Shown: positions 45,183 to 60,100 of the stretch, piece by piece
Position numbering within the stretch: position 1 is the first letter of the stretch
Layout: the number at the start of each line of letters is the position of its first letter
Assembly (NCBI RefSeq): GCF_019578655.1
Contig: NC_063257.1
Coordinates: 24,321,939-24,385,938, forward strand
Length of the DNA: 64,000 nucleotides
Direction: 5' to 3'
DNA from: Ricinus communis
Taxonomy: Eukaryota > Streptophyta > Magnoliopsida > Malpighiales > Euphorbiaceae
The notes under the pieces: model-generated
Databases searched by the model: none
What the model saw: the letters and a program-made list of their open reading frames with translations, nothing else
What the model was told of the DNA's origin: nothing
Translations under genes and position numbers: made by a program

Positions 45183-48100
45183 TTTGTTAATATTAGAAAA
45201 TAGCCCCGTAAGAGGGGTATATCTTTCAAATGAGAAAGCAACCCCAAAAAAGTGGTTTATTTGTCAATATGAGAAAACAACCCCATAAGAGGGGTATATT
45301 TGTTAATATGAGAAAACAACCCCATAAGAGGGGTATATTTGTCAACATGAGAAAACAACCCCAAAAAAGTGGTACACTTGTCGATATGAGAAAACAACCC
45401 CGTAAGAGGGGTATATCTGTCAATATTAGAAAACAACCCCATAAGAGGGATATGTATTTCAACATGAGAAAACAACCCAAAAAAGTCATACATTTGTCAA
45501 TATGAGAAAACAACCCCGTAAGAGTGTTATATTTAGCAATATTAGAAAACAACCTTGTAAGAGGGGAATATCTTTCAACATGAGAAATAACCCCAAAAAA
45601 GGGGTATATTTGTCAATATCAGAAAACAACCCCGTAAGAGGGGTATATTTGTCAACATGAGAAAACAACCCCAAAAAAATGGTACATTTGTCAATATGAG
45701 AAAACAACCCTGCAAGAGGGGTATATTTGTTAATATTAGAAAACATCCCCGTAAGAGGGATATATATTTCAACATGAGAAAAACAACCGCAAGAAAGTGG
45801 TATATTTGTCAATATGAGAGAACAACCCCGCAAGAGTGTTATATTTAGCAATATTAGAAAACAACCTCGTAAGAGAGGTATATCTTTCAACATGAGAAAA
45901 CAACCCCAAAAAAGTGGTATATTTGTCGATAAGAGAAAACAACCCCGCAAGAGGCTTATATTTATCAATATTAGAAAACAACCCCGCAAGAGGGGCATAT
46001 CTTTGAAATGAGAAAACAAGCCCAAAAAAGTGGTATATTTGTCAATATGAGAAAACAACCCCGTAAGAGTGTTATATTTATCAATATTAGAAAATAACCC
46101 CGTAAGAGGGGTATATTTCTCAACATGAGAGAACAACCCCAAAAAAGTGGTATATTTTTTAATATGAGAAAACAACCCCGAAAGAGGGTTATATTTGTTA
46201 ATATGAGAAAACAACACCATAAGAGGGGTATATTTCTAAACATGAGAAAACAACCCCAAAAAAGTGGTATATTTGTCAATATGAGAAAACAACCCCGTAA
46301 GAGGGGAATATTTATCAATATTGGAAAACAACCCCATAATAGGGGTATATTTGTCAATATTGGAAAGCAACCCCAAAAAAGTGGTATATTTGTCAATATG
46401 AGAAAACAACCCCGTAAGAGGGGTATATCTTTCAGTGTGACAAAACAACCCCGAAAAGTGGTTTATTTGTCAATATGAGAAAACAACCCCGTGAGAGGGG
46501 TATATTCATCAATATTGGAAAACAACCCCTTAAGAAGGGTATATCTTTGAACATGAGAAAACAACCCCAAAAAATTGGTATATTTGTCAATATGAGAAAA
46601 CAACCCCGTAAGAGGGGTGTAATTGTGAATATTAGAAAACAACCCCGTAAGAGTGATATATATTTCAAATGAGAAAAGAACCCCAAAAGAGTGGTATATT
46701 TGTCAACATGAGAAAACAACCTCTTAAGAAGGGTATATTTGTCAATATCAGAAAACAACTCCGTAAGAGGGGTATATTTATCAATATTGGAAAACAACCC
46801 CTTCAGAGGGTTATATTTATCAATATTAGAAAGCAACCCCAAAAAAGTGGTATATTTGTCAATATGACAAAATAACCCCGTAAGAGGGATATATCTTTCA
46901 ACATGACAAAACAACTCCAAAAAAGTGGTATATTTGTCAATATGAGAAAACAACCCTGTAAGAGTGTTATACTTATCAATATTAGAAAACAACCCCTTAA
47001 GAGGGGTACAAATCTCAACATGAGAAAACAACCCCAAAAAAGTGGTATATTTTTTAATATGACAAAACAACCCCGAAAGAGGGGTATATCTTTCAACATG
47101 AGAAAACAACCCAAAAAGAGTGGTATATTTATTAATATGGGAAAACAATCCAAAATAAGTGGTATATTTGTTAATATTTGAAAACAACCCCAAAAAAGGG
47201 GTGTATTTGTTAATATTAGAAAACAGACCCGTAAGAGAGGTAAATCTTTCAAATGAGAAAACAAGCCCAAAAAAGTGGTATATTTGTCAATATGAGAAAG
47301 CAACCCCGTAAGAGTGTTATATTTATCAATATTAGAGAAAAACCCCGTAAGAGGGGTATATTTCTCAACATGACAAAACAACCCCAAAAAAGTGGTATAT
47401 CTTTTAATATGAGAAAACAACCCCGAAAGAGGGTTATATTTGTTAATATTAGAAAACAACCCCGTAAGAGGGGTATATTTCTGAACATGAGAAAACAACC
47501 CCAAAAAAGTGGTATATTTCTCAATATGAGAAAACAACCCCGTATGAGGGGTATATTTATCAATATTGGGAAACAACCCCTCAAGAGGGGTATATTCGTC
47601 AATATTGGAAAGCAACCCTAAAAAAGTGGTATATTTGTCAATATGAGAAAACAATCCCGTAAGAGGGGTATATCTTTCAGTATGACAAAACAACCCCAAA
47701 AAAGTGGTTTATTTGTCAATATGAGAAAACAACCCCGTAAGAGGGGTATATTCATCATTATTAGAAAACAACCCCTAAAGAGGGGTATATCTTTCAACAT
47801 GAGAAAACAACCCCAAAAAATTGGTATATTTGTCAATATGAGAAAACAACCCCGTAAGAGGGGTGTAATTGTCAATATTAGAAAACAACCTCGTAAGAGT
47901 GATATATCTTTCAAATGAGAAAACAACCCCAAAAAAGTGGTATATTTGTCAATATAAGAAAACAACCCTGTAAGAGGTATATATTTGTCAATATGAGAAA
48001 ACAACCCGTAAGAGAGTGGTGTATTTTTTAATATGAGTAAAAAACCCTGAAAAAGGGGTGTACTTGTTAATATTAGAAAACAACCCCGTAAGAGTGGTAT

Positions 48101-51100
48101 ATCTTTCAAATGAGAAAACAACCCCAAAAAAGTGGTATATTTGTCAATATGAGAAAACAACCCCGTAAGAGGGGTGTATTTGTCAACATGAGAAAACAAC
48201 AGCAAGAAAGTGGTACATTTGTCAATATGAGGAAACAACCCCTTAAGATGGGTGTATTTGTTAATATTAGAAAACAACCCCGTAAGAGTGGTATATCTTT
48301 CAAAAGAGAAAACAACCCCAAAAAAGTGGTATATTTGTCAATATGAGAAAACAACCCCGTAAGAGTGGTATATTTGTCAACAAGAGAAAACAACCCCAAA
48401 AAGTGCTATATTTGTCAATATGAGAAAACAACCCAAAAAAAATGGTGTATTTTTTAACATGAGAAAACAACCTCTGAAAGAGGGGTATATTTGTCAATAT
48501 TAGAAAATAACCCCGTAAGAGGGTTAGATCTTTCAACAAGAGAAAACAACCCCAAAAAGTGATATATTTGTCAATATGAGAAAACAACACCGTAAGAGGG
48601 TTATATTTTTCAATATTAGAAAGCAACCCCAAAAGAGGGTTATATCTTTCAACATGAAAAAACAACCTCAAAAAAGTGGTACATTTGTCAATTTGAGAAA
48701 ACAACCCTGTAAGAGGGGTATATTTGTCAATATTAGAAAATAACCCCGTAAAATAGATAAATCTTCAACATAAGAAAAGAACTCCAAAAAAGTGGTATAA
48801 TTGGCAATATGAGAAAACAACTCTGTAAGGGGGGTATATTTGTCAACATTAGAAAACAACCATAAAAAAGTGGTATATTTATCAACTTGAGAAAACAACC
48901 TCGTAAAACGGGTATATTTGTCAATATTAGAAAACAGCCGAGTAAGTGGGGTATACCTTACAACATGAGAAAACAACCCTAAAAAGAGGTATATTAGTCA
49001 GTATGAGAAAACAACCCCGTAAGAGGGGTATATCTTTCAACAAGAGAAAACAACCTCAAAAAAGTAATATATTTATCAATATGAGAAAACAACCCCGTAA
49101 GAGGGGTTTATTTGTCAATATGAGAAACAACTCCCTAAGAGGGGCATATTTCTAAATATCAGAAAACATCTCCGTAAAAGAGGTATATCTTTCAACATGA
49201 GATAACAACCCCAAAAAGTGGTATATTTGTCAATATGAGAAAACAACCCCGTAAGAGGGGTATATTTGTCAATATTAGAAAACAACCCAGTAAGAGGGGT
49301 ATATCTTTGAACATGAGAAAACAACCCTAAAAAAGTGGTATAGTTGTCAATATTAGAAAACAACCCTGTAAGAGAAGTATATAATTCAAAATGAGAAAAC
49401 AATCCCAAAAAAGTGGTACACTTGTCAATATTAGAAAACCACCGCGTAAGTGGGGTATATTTGTCAATATGAGAAAACAACCCCAAAGAAGTGGTGTATT
49501 TGTCATTATTAGAAAACAACCCCTTAAGAGGGGTATATTTGTCAATATGAGAGAACAACCCTGTAAGAGGGTATATTTGTCAATATTAGAAAACAACCCC
49601 GTAAAAGATCTTTGAACTTGAGAAAATAACCCCAAAAAAGTAGTATATATGCCAATATGAGAAAACAACCCTATAAGAGGGGTATATCTTTCAACATGAG
49701 AAAACAACCCCAAAAAAGAGGTATATTTTTTAAAATGAGAAAACAATCCCGAAAAAGGGAACTCCGTAAGAGTGGTATATTTGTCAACAAGAGAAAACAA
49801 CCCCAAAATGTGGTATATTTGTCAATATGAGAAAATAACCCCGTAAGAAAGGTTTATCTTTCAACATGAGAACACAACCCCAAAAAAGTGGTATTTTTAT
49901 TAATGTGAGAAAACAACCCCGAAAGAGGGGTATATTCGTAAATATTAGAAAACAACCCCGTGAGAGGGGTATATCTTTCAACAATAGAAAATAACTCCAA
50001 AAAAGTGGTATATTTGTCAATATTAGAAAACAATACCATAAGAGGGTTATATTTTTCAATATTAGAAAACAACCCCGTAAGAGGGTTTAATCTTTCAACA
50101 TGAGAAAACAACCCCAAAAATTGGTACATTTGTCAATATGAGAAAACAACCCCGTAAGAGGGGTATATCTTTCAACATGAGAAAACAACCCCGTAAAAGA
50201 GGTACATTTGTCAACATGAGAAAATAACGCCAAAAAAGTGGTATATTTGTCAATATAAGAAAACAACGCCGTAAGAGGGGTATATTTGTCAATATTAGAA
50301 AACAACCCCATTAGAGGGGTATATCTTTCAACATGCGAAAATAACCCCAAAAAAGTGGTTTGTTTGTCAAGATGACAAAACAACCCCGTAAGAGGTGTAT
50401 ATTTGTTTATATTAGAAAACAACCCCTGTAAGAGGGTTATATGTTTCAACTTGAGAAAACAACCCCAAAAAAGTGGTATATTTGTCAACTTGAGAAAACA
50501 ACCGAGTAAGTGGGGTATATCTTACAACATGAGAAAACAATCCCGTTAGTGGGGTATATTTGTCAACACGAGAAAACAACCCCAAAAAGTGGTATTAGAC
50601 AATATGAGTAAACAACCCCGTAAGAGGGGTATATCTTTCAACATGAGAAAACAAACCTCAAAAAAGTGGTATATTTGTCAATATGATAAAACAACCCCGT
50701 AAGAGGGGTATATTTGTCAATATGAGAAACAACTCCGTAAGAGGGGTATATTTGTCAATATTAGAAAATAACTACGTAAAAGTGGTATGTCTTTCAACAT
50801 GAGAAAACAACCCCAAAAAAGTGGTATATTTGTTAATATGAGAAACAACCCCGTAAGAGGGGTATATTTGTCAATATTAGAAAACAACCCTGTAAGAGGG
50901 GTATATCTTTCAACATGAGAAAATAACCCCAAATAGTGGTATATTTGTCAATATTAGAAAACAACCCCGTAAGAGAGGTATGTAATTCAAAATGAGAAAA
51001 CAGCCCCAAAAAAGTGGTATACTTGTCAATATGAGAAAACAACCGCGTAAGAGGGGTATATTTGTCAATATGAGAAAACAACCCTAAAAAAGTGGTATAT

Positions 51101-54100
51101 TTGTTAATATTTGAAAACAACCCCATAAGAGGGGTATATTTGTTAATATGAGAAACGACTCCGTAAAAGTGGTATGTTTGTCAATATTAGAAAATAACTA
51201 CGTAAAAGGGGTATATCTTTCAACATGAGAAAACAACCCTAAAAAAGTGGTACATTTGTCAATATGAGAAAACAACCCCGTAAGAGGAGTATGTTTATCA
51301 ATACTAGAAAACAACCCTGTAAAAGAGGTATATGTTACAATATGAGAAAACAACGCCTAAAAAGTGGTATATTTGTCAATATGAGAAAACAACCCCGTAA
51401 GAGGGTTATATTTGTCAATATTAGAAAACAACCCCGTAAGACGGGCATATCTTTCAACATGAGAAAGTAACCCTAAAAAACTGGTATATTTGTAAATATG
51501 AGAAAACAACCCCGTAAAAGGGTTATATTTGTCAAAATGCGAAAACAACCCCGTAAGAGGGGTATATTTGTCAATATTAGAAAACAACCCCGTATGATGG
51601 GTATATTTATCAATATTTGAAAACAACCCCGTAAGTGGGGTATATCTTTCAACCAGAGAAGACAACCCCAAAAAGGGGTATATTTGTCAATAAGAGAAAA
51701 CCAACCCCGTAACAGCGGTATATCTTTAAAAATGAGAAAACAACCCCAAAAAAATGCTATATTCGTCAATATGAGTAAACAAGCCCTGTAAGAGGGTTAT
51801 ATTTATCAATATGAGAAAACAAACCCGTAAGTGGGGTTTATTTGTCAATATTAGAAAACAACCCCGTAAGAAGGGTATATTTATCAATATTAGAAAACAA
51901 CCCCGGAAGAGGGGTATATCTTTCAACATGAGAAAACAACCCCAAAAAAGTGGTATATTTGTCAACATGAGAAAACAACCTCTTAAGAAGGGTATATTTG
52001 TCAATATGAGAAAACAACCCCGTAAGAGGGGTATATTTACCAATATTGGAAAACAACCCGTTCAGAGGGTTATATTTGGCAATATTAGAAAGCAACCCCA
52101 AAAAAGGTGCTATATTTGTCAATATGATAAAACAACCACGTAAAAGGGATATATCTTTCAACATGACAAAACAACTCCAAAAAAGTGATATATTTATCAA
52201 TATGAGAAAACAACCGTGTAAGAGTGTTATACTTATCAATATTAGAAAACAACCCCTTAAGAGGGGTACATTTCTCAACAAGAGAAAACAACCCCAAAAA
52301 AGTGCTATATTTTTTAATATTAGAAAACAACCCCGAAAGAGGGGTATATCTTTCAACATGAGAAAACAACCCAAAAAAAGTGGTATATTTATTAATATGG
52401 GAAACAACCCAAAAAAGTGGTATATTTGTTAATATTAGAAAACAACCCTAAAAAAGGGTATATTTGTTAATATTAGAAAACAGTCCCGTAAGAGGGGTAA
52501 ATCTTTCAAATGAGAAAACAACTCCAAAAAAGGGGTATATTTGTTAATATGAGAAAACAACCCCGTAAGAGGGGTATATTTGTCAATATCAGAAAACAAC
52601 CACGTAAGAGGGGTATATTTGTCAACATGAGAAAACAACTCCAAAAAAGTGGTACATTTGTCAATATGAGAAAACAACCCCGTAAGAGGGGTATATTTTT
52701 CAATATTAGAAAACAACCCAGGAGGGATATATATTTCAACATGAGAAAACAACCCCAAAAAAGTGGTATATTTGTCAATATGAGAAAACAACCCCGTAAG
52801 AGTGTTATATTTAGCAATATTAGAAAACAACCTCGTAAAAGGGGTATATCTTTCAACATGAGAAAACTACTCCAAGAAAGTGGTATATTTGTCAATAAGA
52901 GAAAACAACCCCGCAAGAGATATTTATCAATATTAGAAAACCACCCCGTAAGAGGGGTATATCTTTCAAATGAGAAAACAAGCTCAAAAAAGTGGTGTAT
53001 TTATCAATATGAGAAAACAACCCCGTAAGAGGGGTATATTTGTCAGTATTAGAAAACAACCCCGTAAGATGTGTATATTTTTTAATATTAGAAAACAACC
53101 CCCGTAAGATGGCTATATCTTTCAACATGAGAAAACAACCCCAAAAAAGTGATATATTTGTCAAAATGAGAAAACAACCCCCTAATAGGGTCATATTTAT
53201 CAATATTGCAAAACAACCCCGTAAGAGTAGTATATCTTTAAACATGAGATAACAACCTCGAAAAAGTGGTTCTTGTCAGTATAAGGAAACAACTCCGTAA
53301 GAGTTTAATATTTATCAATATTAATAAACAACCCTGTAAGAGGGGTATATCTTTCAACATGAGAAAACAACCCCAAAAAAGTGGTATATTTTTAATACGA
53401 GAAAACAACCCAGTAAGAGGGGTATATTTGTCAATATTAGAAAACAACCCCGTAATAAGGGTATATCTTTCAGTATGAGAAAACAATTCCAAAAAAGTGG
53501 TATATTTGTCAATATGAGAAAACAACCCCGTAAGAGGGTTATATTTGTCACTATGAGAAAACAACCCTGTAAGAGGGGTATATTTGTCAATATTAGAAAA
53601 CAATTCCGTAAGAAGGGCATATCATTCAACATTAGAAAGGAATCCTAAAAAAGTGGTATATTTGTCAATATGAGAAAACAACCCCTTAAGTGGGGTGTAT
53701 TTGTCAATATTAGAAAACAACTCCGTACGAGTGGTATATTTATCAATATCTGAAAACAACCCCGTAAATCGGGTTTATCTTTCAACAAGAGAAGACAACC
53801 CGATAAAAGTGGTACATTTGTCAAAAAGAGAAAACCACCCCGTAAGAGGGTTATATTTGTCTATATTAGAAAACAACCCTGTAAGAGGGGTAAATCTTTC
53901 AAATGAGAAAACAACTCCAAAAAAGGGGTATATTTGTTAATATGAGAAAACAACCCCGTAAGAGGGGTATATTTGTCAATATCAGAAAACAACCACGTAA
54001 GAGGGGTATATTTGTCAACATGAGAAAATAACTCCAAAAAAGTGGTACATTTGTCAATATGAGAAAACAACCCCGTAAGGGGTATATTTTTCAATATTAG

Positions 54101-57100
54101 AAAAAAACCCTATAAGAGGGATATATATTTCAACATGAGAAAAATAACACCAAAAAAGTGGTATATTTGTCAATAAGAGTGTTATATTTAGCAATATTAG
54201 AAAGCAACCTCGTAAAAGGGGTATATCTTTCAACATGAGAAACCTACTCCAAAAAAGTGGTATATTTGTCAATAAGAGAAAACAACCCCGCAAGAGGGTT
54301 ATATTTATCAATATTAGAAAACCACCCCATAAGAGGGGTATATCTTTCAAATGAGAAAACAAGCTCAAAAAAGTGGTGTATTTATCAATATGAGAAAACA
54401 ACCCCGTAAGAGTGTTATATTTATCACTATTAGAAAACAACCCCGTACAAGGGGTGTATTTCTCAACATGAAAAAACAACCCCAAAAAAGTGGTATGTTT
54501 GTCAATATGAGAAAACAACCACGTAAGAATGTCATATTTAGCAATATTAGAAAACAACCTAGTAAAAGGGGTATGTTTTCAACATGAGAAAAGAACCCCA
54601 AAAAAGTGGTATATTTGTCAATAAGAGAAAACAACCCCGCAAGAGGGTTATATTTATCAATATTAGAAAACAACCCTGTAAGAGTGATATATTTATCAAT
54701 ATTAGAAAACAACCCCATAAGACGGGTACATTTGTTAATATTAGAAAAAAACACCGTAAAGGGGTATATCTTTCAACAAGAGAAAACAACCCAAAAAAAG
54801 TGGTATATTTGTCAATATGGAAAAACAACACAAAAAAGTGGCATATTTTTTAATATGAGAAAACAACCCCAAAAAGGGGTGTATTTGTTAATATTAGAAA
54901 ACAGCCCCGTAAGAGGGGTATATCTTTCAAATGAGAAAACAACCCCAAAAAAAGAGGTATAATTGTCAATATGAGAAAACAACCCCGTAAGAGGGGTGTA
55001 ATTGTCAATATTAGAAAACAACCCCGTAAGAGTGATATATCTTTCAAATGAGAAAACAACCCCAAAAAAGTGGTATATTTGTCAATATGAGAAAACAACC
55101 CCGTAAGTGGGATATATTTGTCAATATGAGAAAACAACCCCGTAAGAGGGTTATATTTGTCAAAATGGGAAAATAACCCCCGTAAGAGGGGTATATTTGT
55201 CAATATTAGAAAACAACCCCGTATAAGGGGTATATTTATCAATATTTGAAAACAACACCGTAAGTGGGGTATATCTTTCAACAAGAGAAGATAACCCCAA
55301 AAAAGTGGTATATTTGTCAATAAGAGAAAACAACCCCGTAAGAGGGGTATATTTGTCAATATCAGAAAACCAACCCCCATAAAAGGGTTGTATCTTTCAA
55401 AATGAGAAACAACCGCAAAAAAATGCTATATTTGTCAATATGAGTAAACAACCCTGTAAGAGGGTTATATCTATCAATATGAGAAAACAACCCCGTAAGT
55501 GGGGTATATTTGTCAATATTAGAAAACAACCCCGTAAGAGAGGTATATCTTTCAACATGAGATAACAACTTCAAAAAAGCGGTATATTTGTCAATATGAG
55601 AAAACAACCCTGTAAGAGGGTTATATTTGTGAATAAGAAAATACAACCCCGTAAGAGGGGTACATTTGTCAATATTAGAAAATAATCCCGTAGGAGGGGT
55701 ATATCTTTCAACGTGAGAAAACAACCCCAAAAAAGTGGTATATTTGTCAATATGAGAAAATAACCCCGTAAGAGGGGTATATTTATCAATATTAAAAAAC
55801 AACACCGTAAGAGGGATATATCTTTCAACACGAGAAAATAACCCTAAAAAAGTGGTATATTTGTTAATATGAGAAAACAATCCCGTAAGAGGGGTATATT
55901 TGTCAGTATTAGAAAATAACCCCGTAAGATGTGTATATTTTTTAATATTAGAAAACAACCCCCGTAAGATGGCTATATCTTTCAACATGAGAAAACAACC
56001 CCAAAAAGTGATATATTCGTCAAAATGAGAAAACAACCACCTAAGAGGGTCATATTTATCAATATTGCAAAACAACCCCGTAAGAGTAGTATATCTTTAA
56101 ACATGAGATAACAACCTCGAAAAAGTGGGTCAGTATAAGGAAACAACTCCGTAAGAGTTTAATATTTATCAATATTAATAAACAACCCTATAAGAGGGGT
56201 ATATCTTTCAACATGAGAAAACAACCCCAAAAAAGTGGTATATTTTTTAATACGAGAAAACAACCCAGTAAGAGGGGTATATTTGTCAATATTAGAAAAT
56301 AACCCCGTAATAAGGGTATATCTTTCAGTATGAGAAAACAATTCCAAAAAAGTGGTATATTTGTCAATATGAGAAAATAACCCCGTAAGAGGGTTATATT
56401 TGTCACTAAGAGAAAACAACCCCGTAAGAGGGGTATATTTGTCAATATTAGAAAACAATTCCGTAAGAAGGGCATATCTTTCAACATGAGAAAGGAACCC
56501 TAAAAAAGTGGTATATTTGTCAATATGAGAAAACAACCCCGTAAGAGTTTATATTTGTCAATATGAGAAAACAACCCCGTAAGTGGGGTGTATTTGTCAA
56601 TATTAGAAAACAACTCCGTACGAGGGGTATATTTATCAATATCTGAAAACAACCCCGTAAGTCGGGTATATCTTTCAACAAGAGAAGACAACCCGATAAA
56701 AGTGGTACATTTGTCAAAAAGAAAAAACCACCCCGTAAGAGGGTTATATTTGTCAATATTAGAAAACAACCCCGTAACAGGGTTATATTTATGAATATGA
56801 GAAACAACCCTGTAAGACTGGTATATTTGTCAATATTAAAAACAACCTCGTAAGAGGGGTATATTTGCCAATATTAGATAACAACCCCATAAGAGGGATA
56901 TAGCTTTCAGTATGAGAAAACAACCCCAAAAAAGTAGTATATTTGTCAATATCAGAAAATAACCCCGTAAGAGGTGTAGATTTGTCAACATGAGAAAACA
57001 ACCCCGTAAGAGGGGTATATTTGTCAGTATTATAAAACAACGCCGTAAGAGAGGTATATCTTTCAACATGAGAAAACAACCCAAAAAGTGGTATATTTGT

Positions 57101-60100
57101 CATTATGAGAAAACAACCCCGTAAGAGAGCTATATTTGTCAATATGACAAAACAACCTCGTAAGAGAGGTATATTTGTCAATATTAGAAAACAACCCCGT
57201 AAGAGGGGTATATTTGTTAATATTAGATAACAACCCCGTAAGAGGGATGTAGCTTTCAGTACGACAAAACAACCCCAAAAAAGTGGTATAGTTGTCAATA
57301 TGAGAAAATAACCCTGTAAGAGGGGTATATTTATCAATATTAGAAAACAACCCCGTAAGAGGGGTATATTTATCAATATTATATAACAACCCCGTAAGAG
57401 GTATATAGCTTTCAGTATGACAAAACAACCCTAAAAAGTAGTATATTAGTCGATATGAGAAAATAACCCCGTAAGAGGCGTAGATTTGTCAGCATTAGAA
57501 AACAACCCCGTAAGAGGGGTATATTTGTCAATATTAGAAAACAACGCCGTAAGAGAGGTATATCTTTCAACAAGAGAAAACAACCCCAAGAAAAGTGGTA
57601 TATTTGTCAATATGTGAAAACAACCCCGTGAGAGGGGTATATTTGTCAATATTAGAAAAGAACCCCGTAAGAGGGGTATATCTTTCAACATAAGATAACA
57701 ATCCCAAAAAAGTGGTATATTTGTCAATATGAGAAAATAACCCCGTAAGAGGGGAATATTTGTCAATATTAGAAAACAACTGCGTAAGAGGGGTATATCT
57801 TTTAACATGAGAAAACAACCCAAAAAAGTAGTATATTTGTCAATTTGAGAAACAAGGGGGTATATTTATTAATATTAGAAAAGAACCACGTAAGAGGGGT
57901 ATATCTTTCAACATAAGAAAACAATCCCAAAAAAGTGGTGTATTTTCTAACACGAGAAAACACCCCTGGAAGAGGGAAATATTTGTCAATATTAGAAAAC
58001 AACCCCGTAAGAGGCGTATATTTGTCAATATTAGAAAACAACCCCGTAGGAGGGGTATATCTTTCAACGTGAGAAAACAACCCCAAAAAAGTGGAATATT
58101 TGTCAATATCAGAAAACAACCCCAAAAAAGTGGTATATTTGTCAATTTGAGAAACAATCCCCGTAAGAAGTGTATATTTGAAAATATTAGAAAACAATCC
58201 TGTAAGAGGAGTATATCTTTCAACATGAGAAAACAACCCCAAAAAAGAGGTATATTTGTCAAAATGAGAAGACAACCCTGTAAGAGGGGTATCTTTGTCA
58301 ATATTAGAAATAACCCCATAAGAGGGGTATATCTTTCAAAATGAGAAAACAACCCTAATGAAGTGGTATATTATTTAGTATGAGAAAATAACCCCGAAAG
58401 AGGGGTATATTTGTCAATATTATAAAACAACCCCGTAAGTGGGCTATATCTTTCAACATGAGAAAACAACCACAAAAAAGTGGTATATTTATCAATATGA
58501 GAAAAGAACCCTGTAAGAGGGTTAAATTTATCAATATTAAAAAACAACCCCATAATAGGGGTATATCTTCAACATAAAAAAACAACAACAAAAATGTGCT
58601 ATATTTGCAAATATTAGAAAACAACACCATAAGAGGGGTATATCTGTAAATATTAGAATAACCCGTTAAGAGGGGTATATCTTTCAACATGAGAAAATAA
58701 CCCAAAAATGTGGTATATTTGTCAATATTTAAAAAAACAACCCCGTAAGAGGGGTATATTTGTCAATATTAGAAAACAACCCCTTAAGAGGGGTATATCT
58801 TTCAACATGAGAAAATAACCCCAAAAAAGTGGTACATTTGTCAATATTAGAAAACAACCCCGTAAGAGGGTAAAATTTATCAATATTGGAAAACAACCCC
58901 GTAAGAGGGGTATATCATTCAACATGAGACCACAACCCTAAAAAAGTGGTCTATTTGTTAATACTAAAGACAACCCTGTAAGACGGGTGGATTTGTCAAT
59001 ATTAGAAAAACACCCCGTAAGAGGGGTATATTTGTCAATATTAGAAAATAACCCCTTAAGAGGGGTATATCTTTCAACATGAGAAAACAACCCCAAAAAA
59101 GTGGTATATTTGTCAATACTAGAAAACAACCCCGTAATAGGGTAATATTTATTAATATTGGAAAACAACCCCGTAAGAGGGGTATATCTTTCAATATGAG
59201 AAAACAACCCCAAAAAAGTGGTATATTTGTTAATATTAGAAAACAACACCGTAAGAGGGGTACATTTATCAATATTAGAAAACAACCCCGTAAGAGGGGT
59301 ATATCTTTCAACATGAGAAGACAACGCTAGAAAAGTGGTATATTTTTTAATACGAGAAAACAACCCCGTTAGAGAGGTATATTTGTCAATATGAGAAAAC
59401 AACCCCATAAGAGGGTTATATTTATCAATATTAGAAAACAACCTCGTAAGAGGGGTATATATTTCTACATGAGAAAATAACCCCAAAAAACTGGTATATT
59501 TCTCAATATTAGAAAACAAATAAAAGGGGTATATTTGTCAATATTAGAAAATAACCCCTTAAGATTGGTATATTTGCCAGTATTAGGAGACAAACCCGTA
59601 AGAGGGGTATATCTTTCAACATGAGAAAACAACCCAAAAAACTGGTATATCTGTCAATATTAGAAAATAACCCTGTAAGAGGGATATAATTGTAAATTTG
59701 AGAAAACAACCTCGTAAGAGGGTTATATTTATCAATATTAGAAAACAACGCCGTAAGAGGGGTATATCTTTCAACATGAGAAGACAACCCCAAAAAACTG
59801 GTATATTTGTCAATATGAGAAAACAGCCCTGTAAGAGGGGAATATTTGTCAATATTAGAAAACAACTGCGTAAGAAGGGTATCTTTTAACAAGAGAAAAC
59901 AACCCCAAAAAGTGGTATATTGTCAATTGAGAACAAGGAGGTGTGTTAGAAGCAACCCATTAACAGGGGTATGTCTTTCAACATGAGAAAACAACCCCAA
60001 GAAAGTGGTATATTTTCTAATACGAGAAGACAATCCCGTAAAAGGGAAATATTTGTCGAAATTAGAAAACAACCACGTAAGAGGGGTATGTTGTCAATAT

